64,000 nt of DNA from Xylanimonas allomyrinae (GCF_004135345.1 NZ_CP035495.1:1860001-1924000); one strand, 5' to 3'. Counted from the first letter of the stretch, positions 1-9,647 are shown. Notes: generated by a model not told the origin, from the sequence alone. A program made the numbers and translations.

Positions 1-1378
1 CGGCGCGCGCCACGCCGCGGTCGGCGGCGTTGCGGTCCACGGCGGCCGTGCGCGAGTGCGCGTACTGCACGTAGTAGACCGGGTTCTCGTTCTTCTGGCT
101 GGTCAGCAGGTCGAGGTCGAGGTCGATCGTCGAGTCGGCGGCGAAGCGCGCGAGCGAGTAGCGCGCGGCGTCCACGCCGACGGCGTCGACCAGGTCGTCG
201 ATCGTGATGACGGTGCCCGCCCGCTTGGACATGCGCACCGGGGCGCCGTCCCTGACGAGGTTGACGAGCTGGCCGATGAGGATCTGCAGGTTCTTGTGCG
301 GCTCGTCTCCGAAGGCCGCGCACACGGCCATCATGCGGCCGATGTACCCGTGGTGGTCGGCGCCGAGCATGATGATGACCTCGTCGGCACCGCGCTCACG
401 CTTGTCGAGGTAGTAGGCGATGTCGCCCGCGATGTAGGCGGCCTCGCCGTCGGACTTGATGACGACGCGGTCCTTGTCGTCGCCGAAGTCGGTGGTGCGC
501 AGCCAGGTGGCGCCGTCGGCCTCGAAGATGTGGCCCGCCTGGCGCAGGCGCTCGACGGCGCGGTCCACGGCCCCGGACTCGTGCAGCGAGTCCTCGTGGA
601 AGTAGACGTCGAAGTCGACGCCGAAGTCGTGCAGCGACTTCTTGATCTCGCCGAACATCATCTCCACGCCGCGGGCGCGGAACGCCTCCTGCGCCTGGTC
701 GTCGGGCAGCGTCGCCGGAACCGGCTCACCCGCGGCGACGGCCTGCGCGGTGACGGCGTCGGCGACCTCCTGGATGTAGGCGCCGCCGTAGCCGTCCTCG
801 GGCGCCTGCTCACCGCGGGCGGCCGCGAGCAGGGAGCGCGCGAACCTGTCGATCTGCGTGCCGTGGTCGTTGAAGTAGTACTCGCGCGTCACCTGCGCGC
901 CGCTCGCCTCGAGCACACGGGCGAGCGAGTCGCCGACGGCGACCCACCGCACGCCGCCGATGTGGATCGGTCCCGTGGGGTTGGCCGAGACGAACTCGAG
1001 GTTGATGTGCTTGCCGGCCTCGGTCGTGTTGCGGCCGTACGCCTCGCCCGCCTCGACGATCGAGCGGGCCAGCTCGCCCGCGGCGGCGGCGTCGAGCGTG
1101 ATGTTGAGGAACCCGGGGCCGGCGATGTCGACCCGCTTGATGCCGGCGACCGTCCGCAGGCGGGCGGCGACATCCTCGGCCAGCGCGCGGGGCGTGGTGC
1201 CCGCCTTCTTGGCGAGCTGGAGGGCCACGTTGGTGGCCCAGTCCCCGTGCTCTCGCTGCCGCGGTCGCTCCACGTGCACCCGGGCCGGGACGGCCGCCGG
1301 GTCGAGGGCGAGGGTGCCGTCGGCCACGGCCGAGGCGAGGGCAGCGCTGAGGGCTCCAGAGAGCTCGTCGGGGGTCAC
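1..1378 (-). CDS. argS: Arginyl-tRNA synthetase, 3' end cut by window edge
   Basis: Class I aminoacyl-tRNA synthetase that charges tRNA-Arg in the cytoplasm. The reading frame starts at GTG 1378 ([16 protein letters not shown]) and stays open to the window edge, giving about 459 residues of a usual ~550. Visible are the N-terminal Arg-tRNA-synthetase additional domain with HGDWATN at about residues 39-45 and the HIGG form of the class I HIGH signature near 956-967. After it comes the family stretch [17 protein letters not shown]. The anticodon-binding C-terminus lies outside the window. It is divergent from a tRNA-Arg gene 165 bp away, a frequent actinobacterial arrangement. Identity is seen directly in the translation; the GTG start is the first plausible one. 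Confidence 0.95.
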   Translation of the reverse strand, partial: MTPDELSGALSAALASAVADGTLALDPAAVPARVHVERPRQREHGDWATNVALQLAKKAGTTPRALAEDVAARLRTVAGIKRVDIAGPGFLNITLDAAAAGELARSIVEAGEAYGRNTTEAGKHINLEFVSANPTGPIHIGGVRWVAVGDSLARVLEASGAQVTREYYFNDHGTQIDRFARSLLAAARGEQAPEDGYGGAYIQEVADAVTAQAVAAGEPVPATLPDDQAQEAFRARGVEMMFGEIKKSLHDFGVDFDVYFHEDSLHESGAVDRAVERLRQAGHIFEADGATWLRTTDFGDDKDRVVIKSDGEAAYIAGDIAYYLDKRERGADEVIIMLGADHHGYIGRMMAVCAAFGDEPHKNLQILIGQLVNLVRDGAPVRMSKRAGTVITIDDLVDAVGVDAARYSLARFAADSTIDLDLDLLTSQKNENPVYYVQYAHSRTAAVDRNAADRGVARA

Positions 1379-1543
1379 CCGGCGATTCTACGTGGGGGGC
1401 GTAGCGGATTTCGGCGGCGCGCACCGGCGTCGGACGCGTGCACCCGGTGCGGTGCGCGAGCGGTGCCCGGGCCCGATGCCCGAGGAGGGCGGAGAGGCTG
1501 GTAGTCTCGGTTCGGCCACGCGGCAGGACGCTGCGTCGGTTCC

Positions 1544-1616
1544 GCGCCTGTAGCTCAGTGGATAGAGCGTCTGCCTCCGGAGCAGAAGGTCGGGGGTTCG
1601 AGTCCCTTCAGGCGCA
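1544..1616 (+). tRNA. tRNA-Arg, anticodon CCG
   Basis: A 73-nt cloverleaf folds cleanly. The acceptor stem GCGCCTG pairs with CAGGCGC and the discriminator is A1616. The D arm is GCTCAGTGGATAGAGC. The anticodon stem TCTGC/GCAGA encloses CTCCGGA with anticodon CCG at 1577-1579. The T loop is TTCGAGT with a stem containing two G-T pairs. It reads CGG arginine codons. CCA is not encoded. A TAGTCT hexamer at 1502-1507 could be its -10 box. Confidence 0.95.
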
Positions 1617-1620
1617 CCGT

Positions 1621-1679
1621 GCTGGTACGAGAACCTCGGTCCTCAGGGCTCCTGAGGCCGGGGTTCTCGGCAGACCAGC
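1621..1679 (+). terminator. Strong hairpin downstream of tRNA-Arg
   Basis: GAGAACC (1629-1635) and CCTCAGG (1641-1647) pair with CCTGAGG (1651-1657) and GGTTCTC (1662-1668). An outer GCTGGT/ACCAGC pairing closes the structure at 1621-1626 and 1674-1679. It starts five bases after the tRNA, so it is probably the tRNA transcript terminator, although no T tract follows. Confidence 0.6.
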
Positions 1680-1694
1680 CATGACAGACCCGAG

Positions 1695-1718
1695 GAGGCC
1701 GTCCGCGAGGGCGGCCTC
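1695..1718 (+). terminator. GAGGCCG/CGGCCTC hairpin
   Basis: A 7-bp perfect stem with a 10-nt loop rich in CGAGGG, followed by TCTCGTG. This is the common actinobacterial terminator form and probably backs up the preceding hairpin. The remaining sequence from 1719 to 1912 shows no gene I can support. Confidence 0.45.
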
Positions 1719-1912
1719 TCGTGCGTCGCCGGGGATTCCTGGGGTGAGCGGCATCCTCCTGGGAATCTCGACCGGCGGACCCAGGGAGTCGCACACGGCG
1801 ACGGCCCGCACCTGGATGCCCAGGTACGGGCCGTTCTCGCGCCTGAGCGCGCTCACGCGGGTTGCCTCAGCCGCGCAGCACCGCGCCGATGACGTGGTTC
1901 CGCACGGACGCC

Positions 1913-1946
1913 GACCCGGCGGCGCCGCTGCGGGCGCCGCCGGGTC
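1913..1946 (-). terminator. 14-bp perfect hairpin after the adhesin-like gene
   Basis: GACCCGGCGGCGCC (1913-1926) is exactly complementary to GGCGCCGCCGGGTC (1933-1946) across a 6-nt loop. It lies 21 bp past the stop codon of the minus-strand surface protein gene, the right place for its terminator. Confidence 0.7.
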
Positions 1947-1966
1947 GTACCAGTGGAAGCGTCACG

Positions 1967-4075
1967 TCAGCCGCGGCGGCGTCGAGCGATCAGCATCGAG
2001 GCGGCGGCCAGGAGCAGCCCGGCCGCCCCCACCGTGGCGGGGACGAGCCACGACGGCGTCGGCTCGGCGACGCGGCCGCCGGCGGCCACGGACGCACCGT
2101 CCGGCTCGGGGGCAACGGTCTGCTCCGTCATGCAGCCCTGCTCGGTGCCGTCGACGCACGTGGACGGCACCGAGACGTCGGGTGCCGACGGGTCCACCGC
2201 CGTGCCCGTCAGGTGGTTGACCACCCGGCTGTGCCCCGGAAGCCCGTCCTTGACCGTGACCTGGTACGTGACCGTCACCGACGACCCCGGCGGCACACGG
2301 CCCGTCCAGGTCAGCGTCGTCCCCTCGAGGACGGGCGCATCGGCGGCCTGCGCGTCGACCGTGGCCGCCAAGGACCCCTCGACCAGCGTCGCGTCGTCGA
2401 GCACGTCCGCCAGGTCGTCGACCAGTGTCACCGGATCCAGCTCCGTGTTCCCGCCGTTCCGCGCCGTCACCGAGTAGGAGATCGTGTCGCCTCCCGCAAC
2501 GACGGCTCCCGACGCGGGTGAGGACGCCTTGCCGACCTCCAGCACCGGCTGACGCTGGGCGTTCGTGATCGGGCCCAGGTCGAGGCCCGGGTTCTCGGCA
2601 CCGACGACGAACCGGTGGGGCGTGGGGTCCAGGAGGTACCCGTCCGGGGCCCGCGTCTCGGTGAGGGTGTACGCACCTTCGGCGAGGTCCGAGACCTTGA
2701 GCACCCCGTCGTCGCCGTCCGTGTCGTTGTCGCCGTTGTCGACGACGGCCAGCGTGCCTTGGGGGCCCTCCAGCGACCACTGCGACCCGGCCAGCGGCGC
2801 GGACCCGTTCTCGCCCACCTTCGACCACGTGACCTCGCCGGCAACGACGGCCAGGTCCACCGAGACCTTGGCCATCGGGTAGAGCGAGAGGTTGTCGATC
2901 GCGAGGTCGTTGCCGAGCCCGCCTTCGGCGTAGTTGCGCACGCCGACCGTGATCGCCCCCGACGCGTCCGCGGTCACGACCGACGTCACGCGGGTCCACT
3001 CCGTCAGGTCGTTCAGGCACGACTTCTGCTTCGGTATCGGTTGTGAGGCTCCCACGACGGTGCCGGTGTCCTCCGGCGAGGTCTTGAGGTAGAAGCCCGT
3101 CCGGACGGGAAGGACCGTCCCGCCCGAGTCCGAGACGTTCGCGATGTACCCGGAGAACGTGTACAGCGAGCCTGGCTCCAGCCCGGTCACGGTGGTCCGC
3201 ACGACCTCGTTGGGCAGGTCGGTCTTGGTCGAGCCGTTGACCACGAGGATCTTTCCGGCACGTCTCGACTCGTCGTCCGAGACCTGGAGCGTGTTCCGCG
3301 AGTCCAGCTTGCTGAGGGAGCCCGGCTCGTCCCAGTCCTCGCACACCGCATCCGTCGTCGGCTCCACCATCGGGTTGTCGATGCTGCGCAGGTCTGCCCA
3401 GTAGTTGTTGAAGTGCCGTCCGGCCTCGTTCCCCTCGCCGTTCATGTCGGACGTCGGCCAGATCGAGTAAGAGCCGTCGCACGGGCCGTACTGCAGCGTC
3501 GAGCACCCCATCCCGGGGTCGCTCATGAGCTCCGTCGGGTCGTGGTACTTGTACTCCGTGGCGGCCTGCGGCAGCTGAGGCTTGGCGTCGTCGAGGTAGT
3601 CGAACGTACCGTTGTCGAAGTCGGTGACCAGGTTGCCCTCCAACGACACTCGTCCGACCGCCACGTTCGAGACCGACCCCGAGAACCCGCTCGGAGCGAC
3701 CACACGGATCGACGCGGCCAGCGCCGACTCCTTGTCCACCTCGTAGATCACCGGGTCCGGCGACGTCGGCGTCAGCTCGGTCTGGCCGTCGCGGACCGAC
3801 CAGTCCGCGGGGATCCCGTACAGCAGGTAGGAGTCGAACTCCGCCTGCGAGTCGTTGGTGTCGGTGATCTTCAGGGTGAACCCGTCGGCGTCGCCGATGC
3901 CGATCACCGAGGGCTCGACGGCCAGCGACAGCCCGTCCTCGACCGAGCCTGGAGGCACCGCCTGCGCGACGATGCCGGCGCCCGCGCCGGCCATCCCGAG
4001 CGCCAACGCCGCCGTCAGCGCCCGGCGCGTCCGGCTGCGCACCCGCTGGCGTTGCACCTTTGATCCTGTCTGCAC
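1967..4075 (-). CDS. Secreted, membrane-anchored adhesin-like protein (SpaA-like + DUF11 domains)
   Basis: A 702-residue exported surface protein. The start is GTG 4075, supported by AGGAG six bases upstream; the longer open frame lacks such a site. Residues 1-40 form an arginine-rich signal peptide (VQTGSKVQRQRVRSRTRRAL followed by an Ala/Gly hydrophobic core). A large central beta-rich region contains a PVEPTTDAVCEDWDEP-like segment. Around residues 490-580 there is a SpaA/prealbumin-type domain with the characteristic YTLTETRAPDGYLL strand. A DUF11-type domain follows, containing VTVTYQVTVKDG. The C-terminus has one membrane segment (VPATVGAAGLLLAAASMLIA) and an RRRRG tail. No LPXTG is visible, so sortase anchoring is unlikely and simple membrane anchoring is inferred. 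The ligand is unknown. Confidence 0.8.
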   Translation of the reverse strand: MQTGSKVQRQRVRSRTRRALTAALALGMAGAGAGIVAQAVPPGSVEDGLSLAVEPSVIGIGDADGFTLKITDTNDSQAEFDSYLLYGIPADWSVRDGQTELTPTSPDPVIYEVDKESALAASIRVVAPSGFSGSVSNVAVGRVSLEGNLVTDFDNGTFDYLDDAKPQLPQAATEYKYHDPTELMSDPGMGCSTLQYGPCDGSYSIWPTSDMNGEGNEAGRHFNNYWADLRSIDNPMVEPTTDAVCEDWDEPGSLSKLDSRNTLQVSDDESRRAGKILVVNGSTKTDLPNEVVRTTVTGLEPGSLYTFSGYIANVSDSGGTVLPVRTGFYLKTSPEDTGTVVGASQPIPKQKSCLNDLTEWTRVTSVVTADASGAITVGVRNYAEGGLGNDLAIDNLSLYPMAKVSVDLAVVAGEVTWSKVGENGSAPLAGSQWSLEGPQGTLAVVDNGDNDTDGDDGVLKVSDLAEGAYTLTETRAPDGYLLDPTPHRFVVGAENPGLDLGPITNAQRQPVLEVGKASSPASGAVVAGGDTISYSVTARNGGNTELDPVTLVDDLADVLDDATLVEGSLAATVDAQAADAPVLEGTTLTWTGRVPPGSSVTVTYQVTVKDGLPGHSRVVNHLTGTAVDPSAPDVSVPSTCVDGTEQGCMTEQTVAPEPDGASVAAGGRVAEPTPSWLVPATVGAAGLLLAAASMLIARRRRG

Positions 4076-4246
4076 AACTGACTCCTCACCTGTGACCGGT
4101 TGAGAGCGGGCAGCCAGACGGTCGCCAGCCCGTGACACGCCTCGGGCGTTCCGCGGAGCCGTGCGGCTGTCGCGGGTCCTGCCGGCGTCGGGCGACATCG
4201 ACGCCGACCGCCTCGCCTGCCGGGCTTCGGCGGCGTGGCCCATGCC

Positions 4247-4286
4247 CGCGGTCACCGCACCGAGCCACATCGGTGCGGTGACCGCG
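4247..4286. repeat. Perfect 17-bp inverted repeat in a divergent intergenic region
   Basis: CGCGGTCACCGCACCGA (4247-4263) and its exact complement (4270-4286) enclose GCCACA. The 549-bp gap at 4076-4624 separates two genes transcribed away from each other, so an ordinary gene-end terminator is not expected. It could be a regulator site, an mRNA leader structure of the surface protein, or the end of an unannotated short RNA. I see no protein gene in the gap. Confidence 0.7.
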
Positions 4287-4564
4287 ATCGAGCCTTTCCG
4301 TACACCACTCCACCCGGCAGACGAACTCCCTCGGCGGTTCTGAGCCAACCAGCCGGACCTCGGCCCGGGGGCACCTCTGCGCGCGCACCCACGTGACTTC
4401 GGTACGTGGGCCGCGCAGTCTCATGGGTCCACCCACTCCCGCTACGTGTCGTGCCGCACCGCTCTCGGTCCTTGGCGCCGGGCCGACGACGTGGGACGTA
4501 CGGGTTTCTCGAAGGTGCCCGGTCGGCACGAACGCATCGGCGGCTGCCGCGCAGGAACGGTCTT

Positions 4565-4625
4565 TGTATACAGAACCCGGGTGGGGGTAGACCTGACGGC
4601 GAGCCGAGGCTAGGTTCTGCATACA
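4565..4625 (+). promoter_or_regulatory. Leaderless promoter and candidate GntR operator pair for the prp operon
   Basis: TGTATACAGAACC at 4565-4577 recurs inverted as GGTTCTGCATACA at 4613-4625, with one mismatch over 13 bp. Between and over them lies a promoter: -35 TAGACC (4588-4593), 17-bp spacer and -10 TAGGTT (4611-4616). The regulator ATG at 4625 is 8 nt past the -10 and has no Shine-Dalgarno, so the mRNA is probably leaderless. The distal repeat overlaps the transcription start, suggesting autorepression by the encoded FadR-type GntR protein. The binding itself is inference. Confidence 0.65.
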
Positions 4626-5269
4626 TGAGCGTCATCGAAGCCACTCCCCGCGCCAGCGAACGCGCGTACCGCGCACTGCGCGACGCGATCGTCGGCTGGG
4701 AGCTGCGCCCGGGCGACTCGCTCGGCGAGATCGAGCTGGCCGAGCGCCTCGGCGTGTCTCGCACCCCGGTGCGCGAGGCCCTCGCGCGCCTGACCGCCGA
4801 CGGGCTCGCCGTCGCCGTCGGCGGGCGAGGGCTCGCCGTCGCTCCCATGGACCTCGGGCGCGTCCACGCGCTCTACGAGGTGCGTCAGGCGCTCGAGACG
4901 CAGGCGGCGCGGCTGGCCGCACGGCGCGGGGACCCCGCCGTGTTCCAGCAGCTCGCCGACGAGCTCGCGGCCTCGCCCAGCGAACGGGTCGCCTACTACG
5001 ACCTCGTCGCGCGGCTCGACGCCGCGATCGACGCCGCCGCGGCCAACGACTACCTCGTCGCGGCCCTGACCACGGTGCGCACGCACCTGGCCCGCATCCG
5101 CCGGATCGCACAGGACGACCCGGCGAGGCTCGCGGAAGCCGCCGCCGAGCACCGCACGATCGCGAGCGCCATCGCCGCCGGCGACCCAGATCTGGCCGCC
5201 CACGCGACCCACGTCCACCTGCACCACAGCCTCGAGAACGTCGTGAGAACCGGAGCGCACCCCGCATGA
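4625..5269 (+). CDS. GntR-family (FadR subfamily) regulator of the methylcitrate operon
   Basis: A 214-residue transcription factor. Residues about 10-70 form the winged HTH with the GntR signature [19 protein letters not shown]. Residues about 80-205 are an all-helical FCD ligand domain containing conserved [13 protein letters not shown], a conserved D in the middle helix region, and [11 protein letters not shown] with AATHVHLHH metal/ligand histidines near the end. It is the first gene of the operon and its stop overlaps the prpD start (ATGA). Inverted repeats flank its own promoter, so autoregulation in response to a propionate-derived ligand is likely. The ligand is inferred from context only. 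Confidence 0.88.
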   Translation: MSVIEATPRASERAYRALRDAIVGWELRPGDSLGEIELAERLGVSRTPVREALARLTADGLAVAVGGRGLAVAPMDLGRVHALYEVRQALETQAARLAARRGDPAVFQQLADELAASPSERVAYYDLVARLDAAIDAAAANDYLVAALTTVRTHLARIRRIAQDDPARLAEAAAEHRTIASAIAAGDPDLAAHATHVHLHHSLENVVRTGAHPA

Positions 5270-6783
5270 GAACGCACCACGTCCGCGTCCACCGCAGCGA
5301 CGAGAACCTGCCCCGCGAGGAGCAGCTCGCCTACGCCATCGCCGCCGTCGCCGCCGAGCAGCTCGACCCGACGCCCGAGGTCACCGACATGGTGATCAAC
5401 CGCGTCATCGACAACGCCGCCGTCGCGACGGCGAGCCTCGGGCGGGCACCCATCCTCGCCGCCCGCGCCCAGGCCGAGGCGCACTGCGTCCCCGCGGGCG
5501 GACGGGGCGCGACCGTCGTCGGCTCCACGCACCGGACCAGCCCCGAGTGGGCCGCGTGGGCGAACGGCGTCGCCGTGCGCGAGCTCGACTACCACGACAC
5601 GTTCCTCGCCGCGGAGTACTCGCACCCGGGCGACAACATCCCACCCGTGCTGGCCGTCGCGCAGCACCTGGGAGCCGACGGCGCCGCGCTCGTGCGCGGC
5701 ATCGTCACCGGCTACGAGATCCAGGTGGACCTGGTGCGCGCGATCAGCCTGCACCGGCACAAGATCGACCACGTCGCCCACCTCGGGCCGAGCGCTGCCG
5801 CGGGCATCGGCACGCTGCTGAGGCTCGCACCCGAGACGATCGCCCAGGCCGTGGCCCAGGCCCTGCACACGACGACGGCCACGCGTCAGTCGCGCAAGGG
5901 CGAGATCTCGACCTGGAAGGCGTACGCACCGGCGTTCGCGGGCAAGGCGGCGATCGAGGCCGTCGACCGCGCGATGCGCGGGCAGACGAGCCCCTCCCCG
6001 ATCTACGAGGGCGAGGACGGCGTCATCGCCTGGCTGCTCGACGGTCCCGACGGGGCCTACGACGTCGCGCTCCCCGAGCCTGGCGAGCCGCGCCGGGCGA
6101 TCCTCGACACCTACACCAAGGAGCACTCGGCCGAGTACCAGGCCCAGGCCTTCATCGACCTCGCCCGGCGGCTGGGCACCGAGCGCCCCGAGCTGCGCGA
6201 CCCGGCCGCCGTCGAGCGCGTGGTGCTGCACACCAGCCACCACACGCACTACGTCATCGGCTCAGGGGCGGGCGACCCGCAGAAGTACGACCCGAGCGCC
6301 TCGCGCGAGACGCTCGACCACTCGATCCCCTACATCTTCACGGTCGCGCTGCAGGACGCGGCGTGGCACCACGTCGACTCCTACTCCCCCGCGCGTGCGG
6401 CCCGCCCCGACACGGTCGCGCTGTGGCGCAAGGTCACCACGGCCGAGGACGCCGAGTGGACCCGCCGCTACCACTCGGACGACCCCGCCCAGAAGGCGTT
6501 CGGCGGCCGCGTCGAGATCACCCTGACCAGCGGCGAGACCGTCGTCGAGGAGATCGCCGTCGCCGACGCGCACCCGCTGGGCGCGCGCCCGTTCGCCCGC
6601 GCCGACTACGTCCGCAAGTTCCGCACGCTCGCGCAGGGCGTCCTCGCCGACGCGGAGACCGAGCGCTTCCTCGACGTCGCACAGCGCCTGCCCGAGCTGA
6701 GCGCCGACGAGCTGGGCGGCCTGACCGTGACGCCGCTGGCCGACCCGGCCGCGAGCGTGACCGCCACCCGGGGGATCTTCTGA
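5266..6783 (+). CDS. prpD: 2-Methylcitrate dehydratase (MmgE/PrpD family)
   Basis: A 505-residue enzyme that dehydrates 2-methylcitrate in the methylcitrate cycle, which oxidises propionyl-CoA to pyruvate and succinate. The length matches PrpD. Recognisable family blocks are [18 protein letters not shown] near the N-terminus, [20 protein letters not shown] around residue 105, [20 protein letters not shown] around residue 205, and a C-terminal lid domain containing [19 protein letters not shown]. It overlaps the regulator gene by 4 bp and shares the A of its TGATG junction with prpB, so it is translationally coupled on both sides. Confidence 0.96.
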   Translation: MRTHHVRVHRSDENLPREEQLAYAIAAVAAEQLDPTPEVTDMVINRVIDNAAVATASLGRAPILAARAQAEAHCVPAGGRGATVVGSTHRTSPEWAAWANGVAVRELDYHDTFLAAEYSHPGDNIPPVLAVAQHLGADGAALVRGIVTGYEIQVDLVRAISLHRHKIDHVAHLGPSAAAGIGTLLRLAPETIAQAVAQALHTTTATRQSRKGEISTWKAYAPAFAGKAAIEAVDRAMRGQTSPSPIYEGEDGVIAWLLDGPDGAYDVALPEPGEPRRAILDTYTKEHSAEYQAQAFIDLARRLGTERPELRDPAAVERVVLHTSHHTHYVIGSGAGDPQKYDPSASRETLDHSIPYIFTVALQDAAWHHVDSYSPARAARPDTVALWRKVTTAEDAEWTRRYHSDDPAQKAFGGRVEITLTSGETVVEEIAVADAHPLGARPFARADYVRKFRTLAQGVLADAETERFLDVAQRLPELSADELGGLTVTPLADPAASVTATRGIF

Positions 6784-7688
6784 TGCTGTACTCCACCCTC
6801 ACGCCGTCGGCCAAGCGGCAGGCCCTGCGCGCGCGCCTGCGCTCAGGTGAGCTGGTCGAGATGCCGGGGGCGTTCAACCCGCTGGCGGCCCGCCTGATCC
6901 AGGACAAGGGGTTCGGCGGGGTCTACGTGTCGGGCGCGGTGGTCGCCGCGGACCTGGGCCTGCCCGACGTCGGCCTCACGACGCTCACCGAGGTGGCGAC
7001 CCGTACGGGCCAGATCGCACGCATGACCGACCTGCCCACGCTGGTCGACGCCGACACCGGGTTCGGCGAGGCGATGAACATGGCACGCACGGTGCAGACG
7101 CTCGAGGACGCCGGGGTCGCGGGCCTGCACGTCGAGGACCAGGTCAACCCCAAGCGCTGCGGCCACCTTGACGGCAAGCAGGTCGTCGAGGACGCGACGG
7201 CGCTGCAACGGGTCCGTGCCGCGGTCCAGGCCCGGCGCGACCCCGACCTGCTGATTATGGCCCGCACGGACGCGCGCGCCGTCCTCGGGTTCGGCGCCGC
7301 GCTCGACAGGGCGCGGGCCCTCGTCGACGCCGGCGCCGACGCCGTCTTCCCGGAGGCGCTCACGACGCCGGCCGAGTTCGAGGCGTTCGCGAGCGCGCTG
7401 CCGGTCCCGGTGCTGGCCAACATGACCGAGTTCGGCAAGTCCGAGCTGTTCACCCGCGAGCAGCTCGCCGACGCCGGCGTCGCGATCGTGATCTACCCCG
7501 TCTCGCTGCTGCGCGTCGCCATGGGCGCGGCCGAGCGGGCGCTCGACGCGCTGCGCGCCGAGGGGTCCCTGCGCTCGCAGGTCCCCGGCATGCAGACGCG
7601 CGCACGGCTGTACGAGCTGCTCGACTACGCCGGCTACGCGGCGTTCGACGGCAGTGTCTACGACTTCACGCTCAAGGAGGAGCCATGA
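6783..7688 (+). CDS. prpB: 2-Methylisocitrate lyase
   Basis: A 301-residue TIM-barrel lyase that splits 2-methylisocitrate into pyruvate and succinate. Seen in the translation are the Mg-binding DADTGFGEAMN, the active-site loop EDQVNPKRCGHLDGK with the catalytic Cys of the K-R-C-G-H signature, and IMARTDARAVLGF. PEALTTPAEFEAF and ANMTEFGKSELF follow. The KRCGH form and the neighbours support methylisocitrate lyase rather than isocitrate lyase. ATG 6783 overlaps the prpD stop. Another frame runs open upstream, but it is only a shadow of prpD. Confidence 0.96.
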   Translation: MLYSTLTPSAKRQALRARLRSGELVEMPGAFNPLAARLIQDKGFGGVYVSGAVVAADLGLPDVGLTTLTEVATRTGQIARMTDLPTLVDADTGFGEAMNMARTVQTLEDAGVAGLHVEDQVNPKRCGHLDGKQVVEDATALQRVRAAVQARRDPDLLIMARTDARAVLGFGAALDRARALVDAGADAVFPEALTTPAEFEAFASALPVPVLANMTEFGKSELFTREQLADAGVAIVIYPVSLLRVAMGAAERALDALRAEGSLRSQVPGMQTRARLYELLDYAGYAAFDGSVYDFTLKEEP

Positions 7689-8827
7689 CCGAGGAGATCC
7701 GCCGCGGCCTTGCCGGCGTCGTCGCCGACTCGACCGCGATCAGCCGCGTCAACCCTGAGACCAACTCGCTGCTCTACCGCGGCTACCCCGTCCAGGAGCT
7801 GGCCGACACCCAGCTGTTCGAGGCCGTCGCGCTGCTGCTGTGGAACGGTGAGCTGCCGACCGACGACGACCTGGAGTGGCTGCGGGCCAACGGGCGCCCG
7901 CACCGCATGCTGCGCGACGACGTGCGCGCCGCCATCGACGCGCTGCCGCTGGGGTCGCACCCCATGGACGAGGTGCGTACCGCCGTCAGCGTGATCGGTG
8001 CCCGCGAAGGCGAGGGCGAGTCGCTCCTGGAGTCCGGGGCGTCACGCGAGGAGAACGTGGCACGCAGCCTGCGGTTGTTCGCCGCGTTGCCGGCGATCGT
8101 CGCCTACGGGCAGCGGCGCCGGCACGGCCTGGACCCGATCCCGTCGCGTGAGGACCTCACGTACGCCCAGAACTTCCTGTGGATGACCCACGGCGACCTG
8201 CCCGACCCCGTCGTCGTCGACGCGTTCAACCGGTCGATGATCCTGTACGCCGAGCACTCGTTCAACGCCTCGACGTTCACCGCGCGCGTCATCACGAGCA
8301 CGCTCAGCGACCTGCACTCCGCGGTCGTCGGCGCGATCGGGGCGCTCAAGGGGCCGCTGCACGGCGGTGCCAACGAGATGGTCATGCACACGTTCGACGA
8401 GATCGGCACCGCCGGCAACGTCCGTCCGTGGCTCGACACGGCGCTCGCCGAGCGCCGCAAGATCATGGGGTTCGGCCACCGCGTCTACAAGCACGGCGAC
8501 TCCCGCGTGCCGACCATGCGGGCCGCCCTCGGCGCGCTCGTCGAGCACTACGACCGGCCGGACGTGCTGGCCCTCTACGAGGCGCTGGAGCGCGAGTTCG
8601 TCGAGCGCAAGGGCATCTACCCCAACCTCGACTTCCCGTCAGGCCCCGCGTACCACCTCATGGGCTTCGACACCCCGACCTTCACCCCGCTGTTCGTCGC
8701 GGCACGCGTCACCGGCTGGACGGCGCACATCCTGGAGCAGCAGGCCGACAACTCCCTGATCAGGCCGCTCGCCGCGTACAACGGCGTCCCCGAGCGGCAC
8801 GTTCAGGCGGCCGAGCCCGTGAGCTGA
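7685..8827 (+). CDS. prpC: 2-Methylcitrate synthase
   Basis: A 380-residue citrate-synthase-fold enzyme that condenses propionyl-CoA with oxaloacetate. Present are the substrate loop LLYRGYPVQELAD, GALKGPLHGGANEMVM containing the first catalytic His, MGFGHRVYKHGDSRVPTMR with the second, and the catalytic Asp region YPNLDFPSGPAYHLMGF. Its 4-bp overlap with prpB makes the genes a single translational unit. The short length and prp neighbours favour methylcitrate synthase over the citrate synthase of the TCA cycle. The last 25 bp overlap the convergent hydrolase gene. Confidence 0.95.
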   Translation: MTEEIRRGLAGVVADSTAISRVNPETNSLLYRGYPVQELADTQLFEAVALLLWNGELPTDDDLEWLRANGRPHRMLRDDVRAAIDALPLGSHPMDEVRTAVSVIGAREGEGESLLESGASREENVARSLRLFAALPAIVAYGQRRRHGLDPIPSREDLTYAQNFLWMTHGDLPDPVVVDAFNRSMILYAEHSFNASTFTARVITSTLSDLHSAVVGAIGALKGPLHGGANEMVMHTFDEIGTAGNVRPWLDTALAERRKIMGFGHRVYKHGDSRVPTMRAALGALVEHYDRPDVLALYEALEREFVERKGIYPNLDFPSGPAYHLMGFDTPTFTPLFVAARVTGWTAHILEQQADNSLIRPLAAYNGVPERHVQAAEPVS

Positions 8828-9515
8828 GCCACGAGCTCGCGCGTCCCACCCCGCCATGGCGTGCCGTGACCGGGCAGCACCCACGTCGCGTCGACCTCCG
8901 CGAGGCGGGCGTACGACGCGAGGGCCGCGGCCGGGTCGTCCGTGAAGGGCGCCGGCTGCGGCCCGCTGACCCCGGTGAGCACGTGCAAGGTCGTCAGGGC
9001 GTCGCCGACGCAGACCGCGTCGAGACCCGGCAGGTGGACGCCGACGCTCCCCGGTGAGTGGCCGGGCAGCCCGACGATCCGCGGGGAGCCCGGCAGGTCG
9101 AGCACGTCGCCGTCGTGCACCGGCGTGACCTCGGTGACGTGGACGGGCCGCAGGCCGCCGTGGCGGGCCGCGTACCAGAGGAATCGCGCGACGGGACCGA
9201 GGCGCATGCTCCCCACGCCGGATGCGTGCGCTCCTGCCCGCGGGCGCGCGCGGCGTCGGCCTCGTGGACGTACACCGGCACGCCGTGGTCGCGGCGCAGA
9301 CGCTCGGCGTAGCCGAGGTGGTCGGTGTCGCCGTGCGTCAGGACGACGCCGCGCAGGTCGGCGAGCGAGCGACCCATGGCCGTGAGCTCGCGCAGCAGGT
9401 CGCGGAACTGGCCCGGCAGGCCCGCGTCGACGAGGGTCAGGCCGCCCTCGCCCTCGACGAGGTAGGCGGCGACGATGTCGTTCCCGACACGATGCAGACC
9501 AGGCGCCAGCAGCAT
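8803..9515 (-). pseudogene. Metallo-beta-lactamase-fold hydrolase, frameshifted by one missing base
   Basis: The start is ATG 9515 with GGGAG seven bases upstream. The N-terminal part MLLAPGLHRVGNDIVAAYLV carries the zinc motif LTHGDTDHLGYAERL. At the G4 run 9211-9214 the frame breaks: upstream it reads ERTHPAWG, and the frame that continues is SMRLGPVARFLWYAARHGG. That part contains GLPGHSPGSVGVH, CVGDALTT and WVLPGHGTPW, so every metal ligand is present. Adding one G to the run restores a ~237-residue protein. A sequencing error is more likely than real decay because both halves look fully conserved. The substrate is unknown. The 3' end overlaps prpC by 25 bp. Confidence 0.8.
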
Positions 9516-9635
9516 GGCAGGCTCCCTTCCCGTGGCAGGTGGCGCGGACGACCGCAACCCTACCCAGCGCCCGCGCGCCCGCGCCTGGGAGCACCGTTCG
9601 TCGCTGCGGGCCTCCGCCGCAGCGCCGTCGATCGC

Positions 9636-9641
9636 TACGCT
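9636..9641 (+). promoter_or_regulatory. -10 box TACGCT, leaderless start of the CYTH gene
   Basis: TACGCT fits TANNNT and ends 6 nt before ATG 9648. No Shine-Dalgarno is present, which fits transcription starting at or next to the A of the start codon. Confidence 0.45.
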
Positions 9642-9647
9642 GGCGCG

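Noticed and set aside
56-1504. Long plus-strand frame of 482 codons
   Set aside because: Val/Asp/Gly/Arg-rich shadow of argS on the other strand; no domain logic.
1608-1856. Small minus-strand frame of 82 codons after the tRNA
   Set aside because: Overlaps the hairpins and part of the tRNA end; no ribosome site or recognisable domain.
1967-2060. Sortase (LPXTG) anchor on the surface protein
   Set aside because: The C-terminus has a hydrophobic helix and RRRRG but no LPXTG-like motif before it.
4076-4348. N-terminal extension of the surface protein to 793 residues
   Set aside because: No ribosome site or family similarity; GTG 4075 has AGGAG and begins a clean signal peptide.
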